A stretch of DNA of 64,000 bases from Peptoniphilus phoceensis (GCF_001517665.2 NZ_LN999809.1:124001-188000), one strand, 5' to 3'; positions 35,147 to 42,427 are shown, counted from the first letter of the stretch. The notes: generated by a model not told the origin, from the sequence alone. Made by a program: numbers and translations.

Positions 35147-35683
35147 TTATTTTATTGCCTTTTGAATTCTTGGCGCAATAATAGCAGCTACAGCAGCCTT
35201 TGCCATATCAGGTATTATAAAAGGAATCATTCCCAAGGACAATATTTTTGATACGTCCATAGAATTTCCCATTACTACATTTAAAATGTAATACATATAA
35301 GGAAGTCCAATTGCATAAAATATCACTTCTGCAATAACTAAAACTATCATAATTTTCCCAAATTTCTTTTCGCCGTGAGCAAATTTAGATATAAAAATAG
35401 CACCTATAATAAAGGCTATTAAAAATCCAAAGCTTGGCTTTAGTACAGATTGAAATCCTCCAGTGAAACCTGCAAAAATTGGAATACCAATTAAGCCAAG
35501 TAGCACATAGATAAAAACTGCAAGACCAGCATAAAAAGGTGTAAGTAAAAGTCCTGCCATAAATACAAAAAAGTTTTGTAGTGTAAAGGGTACTGGTCCA
35601 ATGGGTATTGATATAAAAGCTCCCACAGCTATAAGTGCAACTAAAAGTGCGATTTTTGTTATGTCTTTTGTTTTAAATTTCAT
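35147..35683 (-). CDS. bioY: biotin transporter BioY (ECF S component)
   Basis: 178 residues, six hydrophobic segments. Seen: the BioY opening (VALIAVGAFISIPIGPVPFTLQNFFVFMAGLLL) features, ending with the ALAAAVAAIIAP-like last helix (AKAAVAAIIAPRIQKA). Binds biotin and works with the shared ECF energising module, not encoded here. No biotin synthesis genes are in the window. The promoter carries a BirA-type operator, so it is expected to be shut by biotin. AGGAGG-like GGAGGTT precedes ATG. Confidence 0.95.
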   Translation of the reverse strand: MKFKTKDITKIALLVALIAVGAFISIPIGPVPFTLQNFFVFMAGLLLTPFYAGLAVFIYVLLGLIGIPIFAGFTGGFQSVLKPSFGFLIAFIIGAIFISKFAHGEKKFGKIMIVLVIAEVIFYAIGLPYMYYILNVVMGNSMDVSKILSLGMIPFIIPDMAKAAVAAIIAPRIQKAIK

Positions 35684-35700
35684 TTCTAACCTCCATGGAC

Positions 35701-35741
35701 ATATTACACAATGTTTACCTGTATGTCAATAAGGTTAACAA
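35701..35741 (-). promoter_or_regulatory. bioY promoter with BirA operator
   Basis: Seen on the minus strand: TTGACA (plus 35724-35729), exactly 17 bases, TAATAT (plus 35701-35706). A BirA-like inverted repeat, TTGTTAACC (plus 35733-35741) and GGTAAACAT (plus 35711-35719) with 13-14 bases between, straddles the -35 box. Repression by a biotin-charged BirA follows from the family. Confidence 0.88.
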
Positions 35742-35820
35742 AATAAAATTTATTATTTGTTTTTGTTAATATAAAATTTTTTAAGCAATAAATTTAAGGA
35801 TTTAAAATAGAAAGATTTAG

Positions 35821-35849
35821 TTGAAAGTGGACTTTATAAAATATATAAT
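35821..35849 (+). promoter_or_regulatory. promoter of coaX-dusB
   Basis: Seen: TTGAAA at 35821-35826, a 17-base spacer, perfect TATAAT at 35844-35849; start codon 31 bases downstream. Confidence 0.85.
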
Positions 35850-35879
35850 AAAAACAATTTGTTAAATAGGGGTGTAAAA

Positions 35880-36662
35880 ATGTTATTAGTAATAGATGTA
35901 GGAAATACTTCCATAACTTGGGGCGTTTACAAGGGAGGAGAACTTGTCAATGATTTTAGGACTTCTACTGTAAAAACTAGGACATCTGATGAATATGGAC
36001 TTATTTTTATAGAAACTCTTCTTCATGCAAATATTGACCCACAAGATATTGAAGATGTAATTATTTCTTCAGTTGTGCCAAACTTAATGCACACACTTCC
36101 TTCTATGATTATAAAATATTTCAATAAAAGTCCTATGGTTGTAAATACAGACCTAGATCTTGGTTTAAATATAAAGTATGATAACCCAAAAGAAGTTGGG
36201 GCAGATAGAATTGTAAACGCAGTTGGAGCACTAGAACTTTATGGAGAGCAATCAATTATAGTTGACATTGGAACTGCTATGACTTTTTGTGTAGTTGATA
36301 AAGAAAGAAATTATCTTGGTGGACTTATTATGCCTGGTATTGGAATTTCTGCAGAGGCTCTTTTCATGATGACATCAAAACTTCCAAAGATAGAAATAAT
36401 TGCACCAGATAAAGTAATCCAAGCAAACACTGTTGGAGCAATGCAAGCAGGTCTATATTATGGATACACTGAAATGATAGATGGTATTGTTGGAAAACTT
36501 CTAAAAGAATTAAATTGGAAGGAAGAAGAAACTAATATTATTTCAACTGGTGGTTTCTCTACAATGCTTACAAAAGATTCAAAATATAATTTTATAATCA
36601 ATAAGTTTTTAACACTAGAAGGACTTAAAATTATTTTTGAAAAAAATAACCAAATAGATTGA
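35880..36662 (+). CDS. coaX: type III pantothenate kinase
   Basis: 260 residues. First step of coenzyme A synthesis. Seen: the ASKHA-fold phosphate loop LVIDVGNTSITWG at the start, KEVGADRIVNAVGA near 105, the DIGTAMTF loop near 128, and GGLIMPGIGIS. An in-frame TTG at 35859 lies upstream, but ATG 35880 has AGGGGTG six bases ahead and gives the standard start. Divergent from bioY; followed after 10 bases by dusB. Confidence 0.96.
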   Translation: MLLVIDVGNTSITWGVYKGGELVNDFRTSTVKTRTSDEYGLIFIETLLHANIDPQDIEDVIISSVVPNLMHTLPSMIIKYFNKSPMVVNTDLDLGLNIKYDNPKEVGADRIVNAVGALELYGEQSIIVDIGTAMTFCVVDKERNYLGGLIMPGIGISAEALFMMTSKLPKIEIIAPDKVIQANTVGAMQAGLYYGYTEMIDGIVGKLLKELNWKEEETNIISTGGFSTMLTKDSKYNFIINKFLTLEGLKIIFEKNNQID

Positions 36663-36672
36663 GAGTGATTTT

Positions 36673-37602
36673 TTGTTAAAGATTTTAGCACCAATGGCAG
36701 GCTATACTGACATAGCCTTTAGAGAAGTGGCAACAGAAAAAGGTGCAGATATTACAGTAACAGAAATGGTATCTGCCATGGCACTTGTCTATGAAAATAA
36801 AAAGACCCTTGATCTTTTAGAAATTTCTCCCAAGGAGAAAAAAGTTTCTGTACAAATTTTTGGCAGCAACCCTGATGTAATGGGTGAAGCTGCAAGTATT
36901 TTAAATGACTATGACTTTTCCTATGTGGACATAAATATGGGATGTCCTGCACCAAAAATTGTAAAAAATAAAGCTGGCTCTTTTCTTTTAAGTGATCCAT
37001 CTCTTGTCTATGATATTGTAAAATCTGTTGTTAGGAGCTCAAATAAACCAGTCTCTGTAAAAGTGAGAAAGGGAATTGGCGGGGTGTCTTCTATGAAAGC
37101 CATAAAAAACATTGAGGCAGCAGGAGCAAGCTTTGTCACAGTTCATGGCAGAACTAGAGAAGAATACTACACTGGTAAAGCCGATTGGGACTATATAAAA
37201 GAAGTAAAAGAAAATGTAAAAATTCCAGTAATTGGAAATGGAGACATTGAAAGTCCAGAAGATGCCATAGAAAAAATAAATTATTCAAAAGTGGACGGTC
37301 TGGCAATAGGCAGGGGGGCTGTCGGTAATCCCTATATATTTAATCAGATAGAAGAACTTATAAAAACTGGTGATTATTATAGACCAAGTGATAGGGAAAA
37401 ACTTCTTCTTATGATTGATGAGCTGGAAAGAAAAATAAAGTATAGGGGAGAAAAGCTTGGAATCCTAGAGATGAGAAAAGTTTACGCAAATTACTTTAAG
37501 GGTATGAAGAATTCAAAGGAAGTTAGAAATAAGTTAAATATTTTAAAGGATAAAGAAGAGATAATAGAACTTATAAGAGATTATATAGATAATTTAGATT
37601 AA
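36673..37602 (+). CDS. dusB: tRNA-dihydrouridine synthase
   Basis: 309 residues, FMN-dependent reduction of uridines in tRNA. Seen: the APMAGYTDIAFR opening, MGCPAPKIVKN with the catalytic Cys, VRKGIG, the VHGRTREEYYTGKADW FMN-binding stretch, and GNGDIESPEDA. TTG start with GAGAGTGAT ahead and no better ATG; the protein begins directly at the first strand (LKILAPMAG), as normal. Probably co-transcribed with coaX. Bacillus-type DusB rather than DusA/C by the order of motifs. Confidence 0.92.
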   Translation: MLKILAPMAGYTDIAFREVATEKGADITVTEMVSAMALVYENKKTLDLLEISPKEKKVSVQIFGSNPDVMGEAASILNDYDFSYVDINMGCPAPKIVKNKAGSFLLSDPSLVYDIVKSVVRSSNKPVSVKVRKGIGGVSSMKAIKNIEAAGASFVTVHGRTREEYYTGKADWDYIKEVKENVKIPVIGNGDIESPEDAIEKINYSKVDGLAIGRGAVGNPYIFNQIEELIKTGDYYRPSDREKLLLMIDELERKIKYRGEKLGILEMRKVYANYFKGMKNSKEVRNKLNILKDKEEIIELIRDYIDNLD

Positions 37603-37653
37603 AATTATAATAATATTAATAGATGCTGATTATAGGTTTTGGAGATGATAAGT

Positions 37654-37911
37654 ATGCCTTTTTCTCTAATGATAATGTGGTTAATTGTGTATTTTATAAA
37701 TCATAAAAGAAATTCTTTTAAGAGATTAAAAGTTTTACTACCAATTATCATTATAACAGTAGGAATTACTTACCTTATTGTTTATAAAATTTTTCATAAT
37801 GGACTAGATCGTAATGATTTATTTAATTGTATAGCACTTTCCTGTACCATAGACAATTTAATTTATGTTTATCAAAAAAAGAATATGGAAAAAGAAAATA
37901 AAGTAAAATAA
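37654..37911 (+). CDS. small membrane protein, function unknown
   Basis: 85 residues from ATG 37654 (GGAG nine bases upstream); a TTG at 37639 would add five residues. Seen: three short hydrophobic segments (about 2-14, 27-45, 57-75) with a charged loop HKRNSFKRLK and a lysine-rich end. No family recognised. It follows dusB by about 50 bases and ends at its own hairpin, so it may be the last gene of the coaX unit. Confidence 0.5.
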   Translation: MPFSLMIMWLIVYFINHKRNSFKRLKVLLPIIIITVGITYLIVYKIFHNGLDRNDLFNCIALSCTIDNLIYVYQKKNMEKENKVK

Positions 37912-37926
37912 GCTTAAATAGGTTTC

Positions 37927-37959
37927 AAACTCTGTGAATAAATTTGCAGAGTTTATTTT
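37927..37959 (+). terminator. terminator after the coaX-dusB region
   Basis: Seen: AAACTCTG (37927-37934) / CAGAGTTT (37947-37954) followed by ATTTTA-type T-rich tail. Confidence 0.75.
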
Positions 37960-38001
37960 ATTGTAAAAATTTTTAAAAATTCACCCAAATACTTTAAAAT
38001 C

Positions 38002-38030
38002 TTGACATTTAGAGAAGTATAAACTATAAT
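38002..38030 (+). promoter_or_regulatory. consensus promoter of greA-lysS
   Basis: Seen: TTGACA at 38002-38007, exactly 17 bases, TATAAT at 38025-38030: a full match to the sigma-A consensus, the strongest promoter in the window. It is followed by a hairpin and T-run in the leader. Confidence 0.93.
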
Positions 38031-38054
38031 AGCCTAGATTAAAAGGTTTTGTGA

Positions 38055-38078
38055 AAGGCGGCTTACGCCTTATTTTTT
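38055..38078 (+). terminator. leader attenuator upstream of greA
   Basis: Seen: perfect 6-bp stem AAGGCG (38055-38060) / CGCCTT (38066-38071), 5-base loop, ATTTTTT. It lies about 20 bases after the expected start point and 22 bases before the greA start, so it would end most transcripts as a very short RNA unless bypassed. Confidence 0.72.
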
Positions 38079-38099
38079 ATATATTGAGGAGAGAGAATT

Positions 38100-38573
38100 T
38101 TGGAAAAAGATATATTTTTTACACCGGAAGGTCTAGAAAAAATCGAAAATGAAATTGAGTATTTAAAAACAGTTAGAAGAAAAGAAGTTTCTGAAAGAAT
38201 TAAGGTAGCTCTTGGCTATGGTGACCTTTCAGAAAACTCTGAATACGACGAAGCGAAAAACGAACAAGCACAAGTTGAAGAGAGAATTGCAAAGCTTGAA
38301 ATGATGGTTCGTAATGCTAAGATTATAGATGAAAAAGATTTAAACACAGATGTTGTCAATGTTGGTTCTAGTGTAAAAGTTAGAGAACTTGACACAATGG
38401 AAGAGGATGAATACACAATCGTTGGTTCAGCTGAAGCAGATCCTCTTGAAGGAAAAATTTCAAATGAATCACCAGTTGGTTCAAAACTTCTAGGCAATCG
38501 TGTAGGCGATGTTGTAGAAGTTGAAGTTCCAGACGGAATTATCAAGTACGAAATTTGTGGAATAACTATTTAG
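38100..38573 (+). CDS. greA: transcription elongation factor GreA
   Basis: 157 residues. Stimulates cleavage of backtracked RNA in stalled polymerase. Seen: N-terminal coiled coil (about 8-75) with the acidic tip region [16 protein letters not shown], then the C-terminal FKBP-like domain ending [26 protein letters not shown] start with GAGGAG ahead; family length is right. Driven by the consensus promoter and attenuator just upstream, and followed 10 bases later by lysS. Confidence 0.97.
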   Translation: MEKDIFFTPEGLEKIENEIEYLKTVRRKEVSERIKVALGYGDLSENSEYDEAKNEQAQVEERIAKLEMMVRNAKIIDEKDLNTDVVNVGSSVKVRELDTMEEDEYTIVGSAEADPLEGKISNESPVGSKLLGNRVGDVVEVEVPDGIIKYEICGITI

Positions 38574-38583
38574 GAGGCAGTTT

Positions 38584-40491
38584 GTGAAGAAGACAGAAGA
38601 TGCAAAACTAAATGAAATGCTTTTGTTAAAAAGACAAAAGCTTGATGAATTAAAAAAAGAAGGAAAAGATCCCTTTGTCAATGAAACATACGATGTAACT
38701 GCTCATTCAGTTGATATTAAAGAAGAATTTAATGAAGCTGAAGAAAGAGAAGTTTCTATAGCTGGACGTGTAATGAGCAAAAGACGTCACGGAAAGATTT
38801 GTTTCTTAGATGTGAGAGATTCTGTGGGAACAATCCAAGTATTTGCAAGAAAAGATGTCCTTGAAGATAAATATGAAGAAGTTAAAGGACTTGACATTGG
38901 AGATATTATTGGTGTTAAGGGAATTGTATTTAAGACAGAAGCTGGCGAAATCACAGTTCGTGCAAGAGATTTAACTCTACTTTCTAAATCACTACAAATT
39001 CTTCCAGAAAAATTCCACGGACTAAAGGATCCAGACCTTAGATACAGACAAAGATATGTTGATTTAATTGTAAATCCTGAAGTAAAAGATGTATTTATAA
39101 AGAGAAATAAAATTATCAAAAAAATTAGAGAATTTTTAGATAACAAAGACTTCTTAGAAGTTGAAACACCAATCCTTGGTACAGTAGCAGGTGGAGCTAA
39201 TGCAAGACCTTTCTACACTCATCACAACACTCTTGACATTGACATGCAACTTAGAATTGCCAATGAATTATTCTTAAAGAGATTAATCGTAGGTGGATTT
39301 GACAAAGTTTATGAAATGGGCAAGATGTTTAGAAATGAAGGAATGGATCCAAAACACAATCCTGAATTTACAAACATTGAACTTTACCAAGCCTATGCTG
39401 ACTATGAAGAAATGATGAGAATTACTGAAAATCTTTTCGAATATGTGGCACTTGAAGTTCTTGGAACTGACACAATTAACTATCAAGGAACAGAAATATG
39501 CCTAAAGGCTCCTTGGAAGAGAATTACTATGATTGATGCAGTTAAAAAATATGCTGACGTAGACTTTAACGAAATTGATTCAGATGAAAAGGCAAGAGAA
39601 ATTGCAAGAGAAAAGGGACTTGAAGTAAATGAAAATGACACTTGGGGCAAGCTTCTTTCAGAAATGTTTGAAGAATTCTGTGAAGAACACCTTGTTGAAC
39701 CAACTTTTGTAATTGGTCACCCAGTTGAAGTTTCTCCACTAGCAAAGAGAAATCCTAAGGACCCAAGACTTACACAAAGATTTGAAGCCTTTATAAATAC
39801 TTGGGAATTTGCAAATGCCTTCTCAGAACTTAATGATCCTATTGATCAAAGAGAAAGATTTGAAGCTCAAGTTGCAGAAAAAGAAGCAGGCGACGACGAA
39901 GCTCACCCAATGGATTCAGACTTCATAAATGCCATTGAAGTTGGTCTTCCTCCAACAGGTGGACTTGGAATTGGTGTTGACAGAATGATTGTACTTTTGA
40001 CTGATCAACCAAGTATTAGAGATGTACTTTTATTCCCAACAATGAAGCCAATAGGAAAGGAAGTTGCTGAAATGAAAGCTAACAAGGCAGCTGATGATGT
40101 GGCAGTTTCAAAAATTGACATGTCAAAAGTAAAAGTTGAACCACTATTTGAAGATATGGTCGATTTTGATACTTTCTCAAAATCTGACTTTAGAGTTGTG
40201 AAAGTTAAGAACTGTGAAGAAGTTCCAAAATCTAAAAAACTTCTTAGATTCACACTTGATGATGGAACAGAAAACGAAAGAACAATCCTTTCAGGAATCA
40301 AAAATGTTTATGATGCAGAAGATTTAATCGGAAAAACTCTTGTTGCTATTACAAATCTTCCACCAAGAAAAATGATGGGAGTAGAATCATGTGGTATGCT
40401 ACTATCTGCAGTGTGCGACTATGATGGAGAAGAATTATTAAATCTTATAATGTTAGATGACAATATCCCAGCAGGGGCAAAATTATATTAA
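38584..40491 (+). CDS. lysS: lysyl-tRNA synthetase with C-terminal tRNA-binding domain
   Basis: 635 residues, against about 490-500 for the usual class II bacterial LysRS. Seen: N-terminal anticodon-binding OB fold, class II motif 1 to motif 3 ([34 protein letters not shown] ending near residue 480), then an extra domain about 520-635. That domain matches the EMAP-II/Trbp111 OB fold found at the end of Met[48 protein letters not shown] start with AGGAGG ahead. The last 68 bases of the gene belong to a 115-base direct repeat flanking a mobile-element remnant, and the reading frame is kept intact by it. Confidence 0.96.
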   Translation: MKKTEDAKLNEMLLLKRQKLDELKKEGKDPFVNETYDVTAHSVDIKEEFNEAEEREVSIAGRVMSKRRHGKICFLDVRDSVGTIQVFARKDVLEDKYEEVKGLDIGDIIGVKGIVFKTEAGEITVRARDLTLLSKSLQILPEKFHGLKDPDLRYRQRYVDLIVNPEVKDVFIKRNKIIKKIREFLDNKDFLEVETPILGTVAGGANARPFYTHHNTLDIDMQLRIANELFLKRLIVGGFDKVYEMGKMFRNEGMDPKHNPEFTNIELYQAYADYEEMMRITENLFEYVALEVLGTDTINYQGTEICLKAPWKRITMIDAVKKYADVDFNEIDSDEKAREIAREKGLEVNENDTWGKLLSEMFEEFCEEHLVEPTFVIGHPVEVSPLAKRNPKDPRLTQRFEAFINTWEFANAFSELNDPIDQRERFEAQVAEKEAGDDEAHPMDSDFINAIEVGLPPTGGLGIGVDRMIVLLTDQPSIRDVLLFPTMKPIGKEVAEMKANKAADDVAVSKIDMSKVKVEPLFEDMVDFDTFSKSDFRVVKVKNCEEVPKSKKLLRFTLDDGTENERTILSGIKNVYDAEDLIGKTLVAITNLPPRKMMGVESCGMLLSAVCDYDGEELLNLIMLDDNIPAGAKLY

Positions 40492-40538
40492 TAAAAGGAA
40501 AAGAACTGAGATAAAAAAATTCTCAGTTCTTTTTTTAT
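40424..40538 (+). repeat. left copy of a 115-bp direct repeat (att-like; lysS end plus terminator)
   Basis: Seen: starts ATGGAGAAGAATTATTAAAT and is repeated at 42055-42169, offset 1631. The copies differ only by one base in an A run and one in a T run. It spans the last codons of lysS, its stop and the terminator. Identity breaks sharply at both edges, as at integration sites. Confidence 0.9.
40499..40536 (+). terminator. terminator of greA-lysS (left repeat copy)
   Basis: Seen: GAACTGAG (40503-40510) / CTCAGTTC (40522-40529), flanked by As, then seven Ts. Duplicated at 42129-42167 in the right repeat. Confidence 0.93.
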
Positions 40539-40557
40539 TTCAAAAAAGGAGATTAGT

Positions 40558-40846
40558 ATGAAAAAATTAGATCAACTAAGACAAGAGTCAAAAGAAATAA
40601 AAATCCTACTAGAAGAAGCAACAAGGACAAAAGAATTTAATGAAAGGTCGACCTTATGGAATAAAGTAGAAATGGTGGAAAAATTCTAATGCACAACTAG
40701 CAAGACAATTCATAATAGGACTAGCAAAAGAATTATCTTTAAGTGAAAATAAAAACCTAGTCGAAAGATTAATAAAAAATTTAACATCAAAAGGAATGAT
40801 AGTAGATTATGCAATTCATGATGAGAGTCAAGACAAAAATGGGTAG
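40558..40846 (+). pseudogene. MobA/MobL-type relaxase fragment (frameshifted, truncated)
   Basis: Seen: ATG 40558 with GGAG ahead opens 43 codons ending ERSTLWNKVEMVEKF-stop (40689). Shifting frame once near 40676-40683 continues KNSNAQLARQFIIGLAKELS and ends SKGMIVDYAIHDESQDKNG-stop at 40846. The pattern LWN.VE..EK..NAQLAR...ALP.ELS....LV......G(M)I.DYAIHD is the N-terminal MobA/MobL (MobQ family) nicking domain. The stop falls just before the expected NPHxH metal site, and the usual N-terminal 50 residues with catalytic Tyr are replaced by an unrelated stretch. It is a dead relic of plasmid or element mobilisation. Confidence 0.78.
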
Positions 40847-40960
40847 TAATCTTATATAAGTTGAAAGTTTTACTAGGCTAAGAATAAATTTTTTACGAAA
40901 ATTGTTACTTGTCCTAAAGCTTGGTAAGGTTCTAATTCTAATGAAAGTGATGGCAAAATT

Positions 40961-41533
40961 ATGAAAGAAAAACTCATTATTAAAAAATTAAGAGAAGATC
41001 CCAGAAATGAAATCTACACAAATAGAGGAATTAACCCAATATTCCAGCTAAATCCAAAATCAAAAGTTTTGATAATTGGGCAAGCTCCTGGGGAAAGGGT
41101 TGAAGAAACTGGTATTTTATTTAATGATAAGAGTGGGGAAAATCTTGTTAAATGGTTGGGTATATCTAAAGACGTCCTCCATAGTGAAGATTTTTCTATA
41201 ATTCCAATGGATTTTTATTATCCTGGAAAGGGAAAATCGGGCGACAAGGCTCCTAGATCTTTTATTGCAAAAGAATACCATCCGCTATTATTAAATGAAT
41301 TGAAGGATATAAAGCTAACCATTTTGATAGGAGCCTATGCTCAAAAGTTTTATTTGAAGGATAAATTTAAGAAAAATTTAACTGAAACAGTAAAATCTTA
41401 CAAAGAATTTTTGCCAGAATATTTCCCAATAGTCCATCCAAGTCCTTTAAACAACAGGTGGATAGCAAAAAATCCTTTTTTTAGAGAGGAGGTCTTGCCT
41501 GAGTTAAAGAAAATTGTAAAAAAGCTTAGATAA
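40961..41533 (+). CDS. uracil-DNA glycosylase superfamily protein (element cargo)
   Basis: 190 residues. Seen: UDG-superfamily motif 1 VLIIGQAPGERVEETG near 39-54 and motif 2 in VHPSPLNNRW near 157-166, with a PMDFYYPGKGKSGD stretch between. Length and motif order fit the small, less studied UDG families rather than Ung. Reading: removal of uracil or related damaged bases from DNA, inferred. It is the only intact gene between the two repeats, so it came with the element or was trapped by it. Weak GAAAGTGATGG ribosome site; no other start nearby. Confidence 0.78.
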   Translation: MKEKLIIKKLREDPRNEIYTNRGINPIFQLNPKSKVLIIGQAPGERVEETGILFNDKSGENLVKWLGISKDVLHSEDFSIIPMDFYYPGKGKSGDKAPRSFIAKEYHPLLLNELKDIKLTILIGAYAQKFYLKDKFKKNLTETVKSYKEFLPEYFPIVHPSPLNNRWIAKNPFFREEVLPELKKIVKKLR

Positions 41534-41534
41534 A

Positions 41535-41675
41535 TTGTGTTTGTAAAAATTTATTGTATACTATTTTTTATGGTAATGGTCATCAACAAGGAGAGAAAAG
41601 ATGAAAAAAATAAGTGCGAATATTTTAGACGGCAAATTTAAGCATTTGGTGGATACCGAAGACAGCATCAGGTAA
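41535..41675 (+). pseudogene. promoter and first 24 codons of an unknown gene, cut by a deletion junction
   Basis: Seen: TTGTGT (41535-41540), 16 bases, TATACT (41557-41562), then AAGGAGAG and ATG 41601, opening MKKISANILDGKFKHLV and running into a stop at 41675. From about 41640 the integrase fragment is readable in another frame. A complete expression signal leading into foreign sequence indicates a deletion joining two genes. Confidence 0.5.
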
Positions 41676-42072
41676 GCGAAGTATTCCTATGGTTCAAAAA
41701 GTAAAAGACGCTTTTCTTATGGAAAGAGAGTTACAAAAGACTTTTGGAATCAAATGTTGTGATTCAATCGATGGATTTAAAGACTTTGTATTTTTAAACA
41801 GATTCGGAAAGGTTTACAATAATGGAACACTTAATAAAGCTTTAAGAAGAATTGTTAGAGATTGCAATTTAAGTATAATGGATAAAAATAAATCGAGCTC
41901 TAATGATATTCTATTAGTTCCACATTTAAGCAATCACATTTTCAGACACCCCTTTACTACAAGGCTTAAGGAACAAAATATAAATACAAAAGCGATGCAG
42001 TCTATTCTAGGTCATTCTGATATTAGTACAACAATGGATATATATGTAGATGTAATGGAGAAGAATTATTAA
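41629..42072 (+). pseudogene. tyrosine recombinase/integrase, C-terminal fragment
   Basis: Seen: open frame from 41629; homology starts at WIPKTASGKRSIPM (Tn916-Int-like 'PKT.SG.R.IPM') and runs through HIFRHPFTTRL (His and Arg of the catalytic box), ILGHSDISTTMDIY (second His and nucleophile Tyr). The N-terminal arm and core domains with the first catalytic Arg are missing. A start at ATG 41689 with 127 codons is possible but gives no active enzyme. Usual RHT is RHP here. The final codons ATG GAG AAG AAT TAT TAA are the first bases of the right repeat, the arrangement expected when int abuts its attachment site. Confidence 0.85.
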
Positions 42073-42169
42073 ATCTTATAATGTTAGATGACAATATCCC
42101 AGCAGGGGCAAAATTATATTAATAAAAGGAAAGAACTGAGATAAAAAAATTTCTCAGTTCTTTTTTTAT
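42055..42169 (+). repeat. right copy of the 115-bp direct repeat (att-like)
   Basis: Seen: same sequence as 40424-40538 with two single-base indels. It contains the end of the integrase frame, an orphan copy of the last LysS codons (in the lysS frame) and a duplicate of the lysS terminator. Confidence 0.9.
42129..42167 (+). terminator. duplicate lysS terminator (right repeat copy)
   Basis: Seen: GAACTGAG (42133-42140) / CTCAGTTC (42153-42160) and seven Ts. It also lies just downstream of the two minus-strand micro-peptide genes and could serve them. Confidence 0.88.
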
Positions 42170-42177
42170 AAGATATT

Positions 42178-42300
42178 TTATTTTTTAAATTGTTTTAAAA
42201 GATTTAATATTTTTACAAGTAAAACAATCTTAATAACATGCAAAATTGTATATGGAATTAGACCAGTTAAGATTCCCATCGTTGCTTCATATTTTTCCAT
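42178..42300 (-). CDS. 40-residue membrane micro-peptide A
   Basis: Opening MEKYEATMGILTG, then PYTILHVIKIVLLVKILN and a basic end LLKQFKK. Seen: AAGGAG ten bases before ATG, overlapping the end of peptide B's gene; start codon lies 4 bases after B's stop, so the two are coupled. It aligns with B over its last 30 residues (LT..(I/P)..Y..(L)..(I)I.I.LL...ILN.LK). One amphipathic/hydrophobic helix with basic C-terminus. Could be a small toxin, leaderless bacteriocin-like or membrane-regulating peptide. No homologue is recognised; function unknown. Confidence 0.6.
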   Translation of the reverse strand: MEKYEATMGILTGLIPYTILHVIKIVLLVKILNLLKQFKK

Positions 42301-42304
42301 GAAA

Positions 42305-42427
42305 TCACATCTCCTTAAATATTTCTTTTAGTTTATTTAATATTAAAATTAAAAGGATAATCTCAATTATGTTAAAAAGATAATGAGGCTGAATTATTGT
42401 AAGGAATTTTATTATTTGCATTTTCAT
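42305..42427 (-). CDS. 40-residue membrane micro-peptide B
   Basis: Opening MKMQIIKFLTIIQPHY, then a hydrophobic segment (LFNIIEIILLILILN) and the end KLKEIFKEM. Seen: a perfect GGAGGAG seven bases before ATG, far better than chance ORFs here. Paralogous to peptide A, which follows 4 bases after its stop. A TATAAT-containing region lies about 110 bases upstream on the same strand. Single membrane helix with charged tail; possible toxin or bacteriocin-like peptide, not proven. Confidence 0.62.
   Translation of the reverse strand: MKMQIIKFLTIIQPHYLFNIIEIILLILILNKLKEIFKEM

Larger units (their letters stand above)
40424..42169 (+). mobile_element. decayed integrative (mobilisable) element in the lysS 3' end
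   Basis: Seen: about 1.5 kb bounded by the two 115-bp repeats, holding a frameshifted MobA/MobL relaxase fragment (40558-40846), a uracil-DNA glycosylase-like gene (40961-41533), the broken 5' end of another gene (41601-41675) and the C-terminal part of a tyrosine integrase (41629-42072) whose stop codon lies inside the right repeat. Inference: an element with its own integrase and mobilisation gene inserted at the lysS end, restored the gene, and then lost most of its content. It can no longer move by itself. Confidence 0.82.

Noticed and set aside
38030-38099. T-box leader for lysS or gltX
   Set aside because: No GGGTGGNACCGCG-type T-box sequence in either leader; the greA leader has only a simple hairpin and T run.
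41689-42072. Intact 127-residue integrase
   Set aside because: Homology continues upstream of its ATG, and the first catalytic Arg and the arm/core domains are missing, so it is a fragment.
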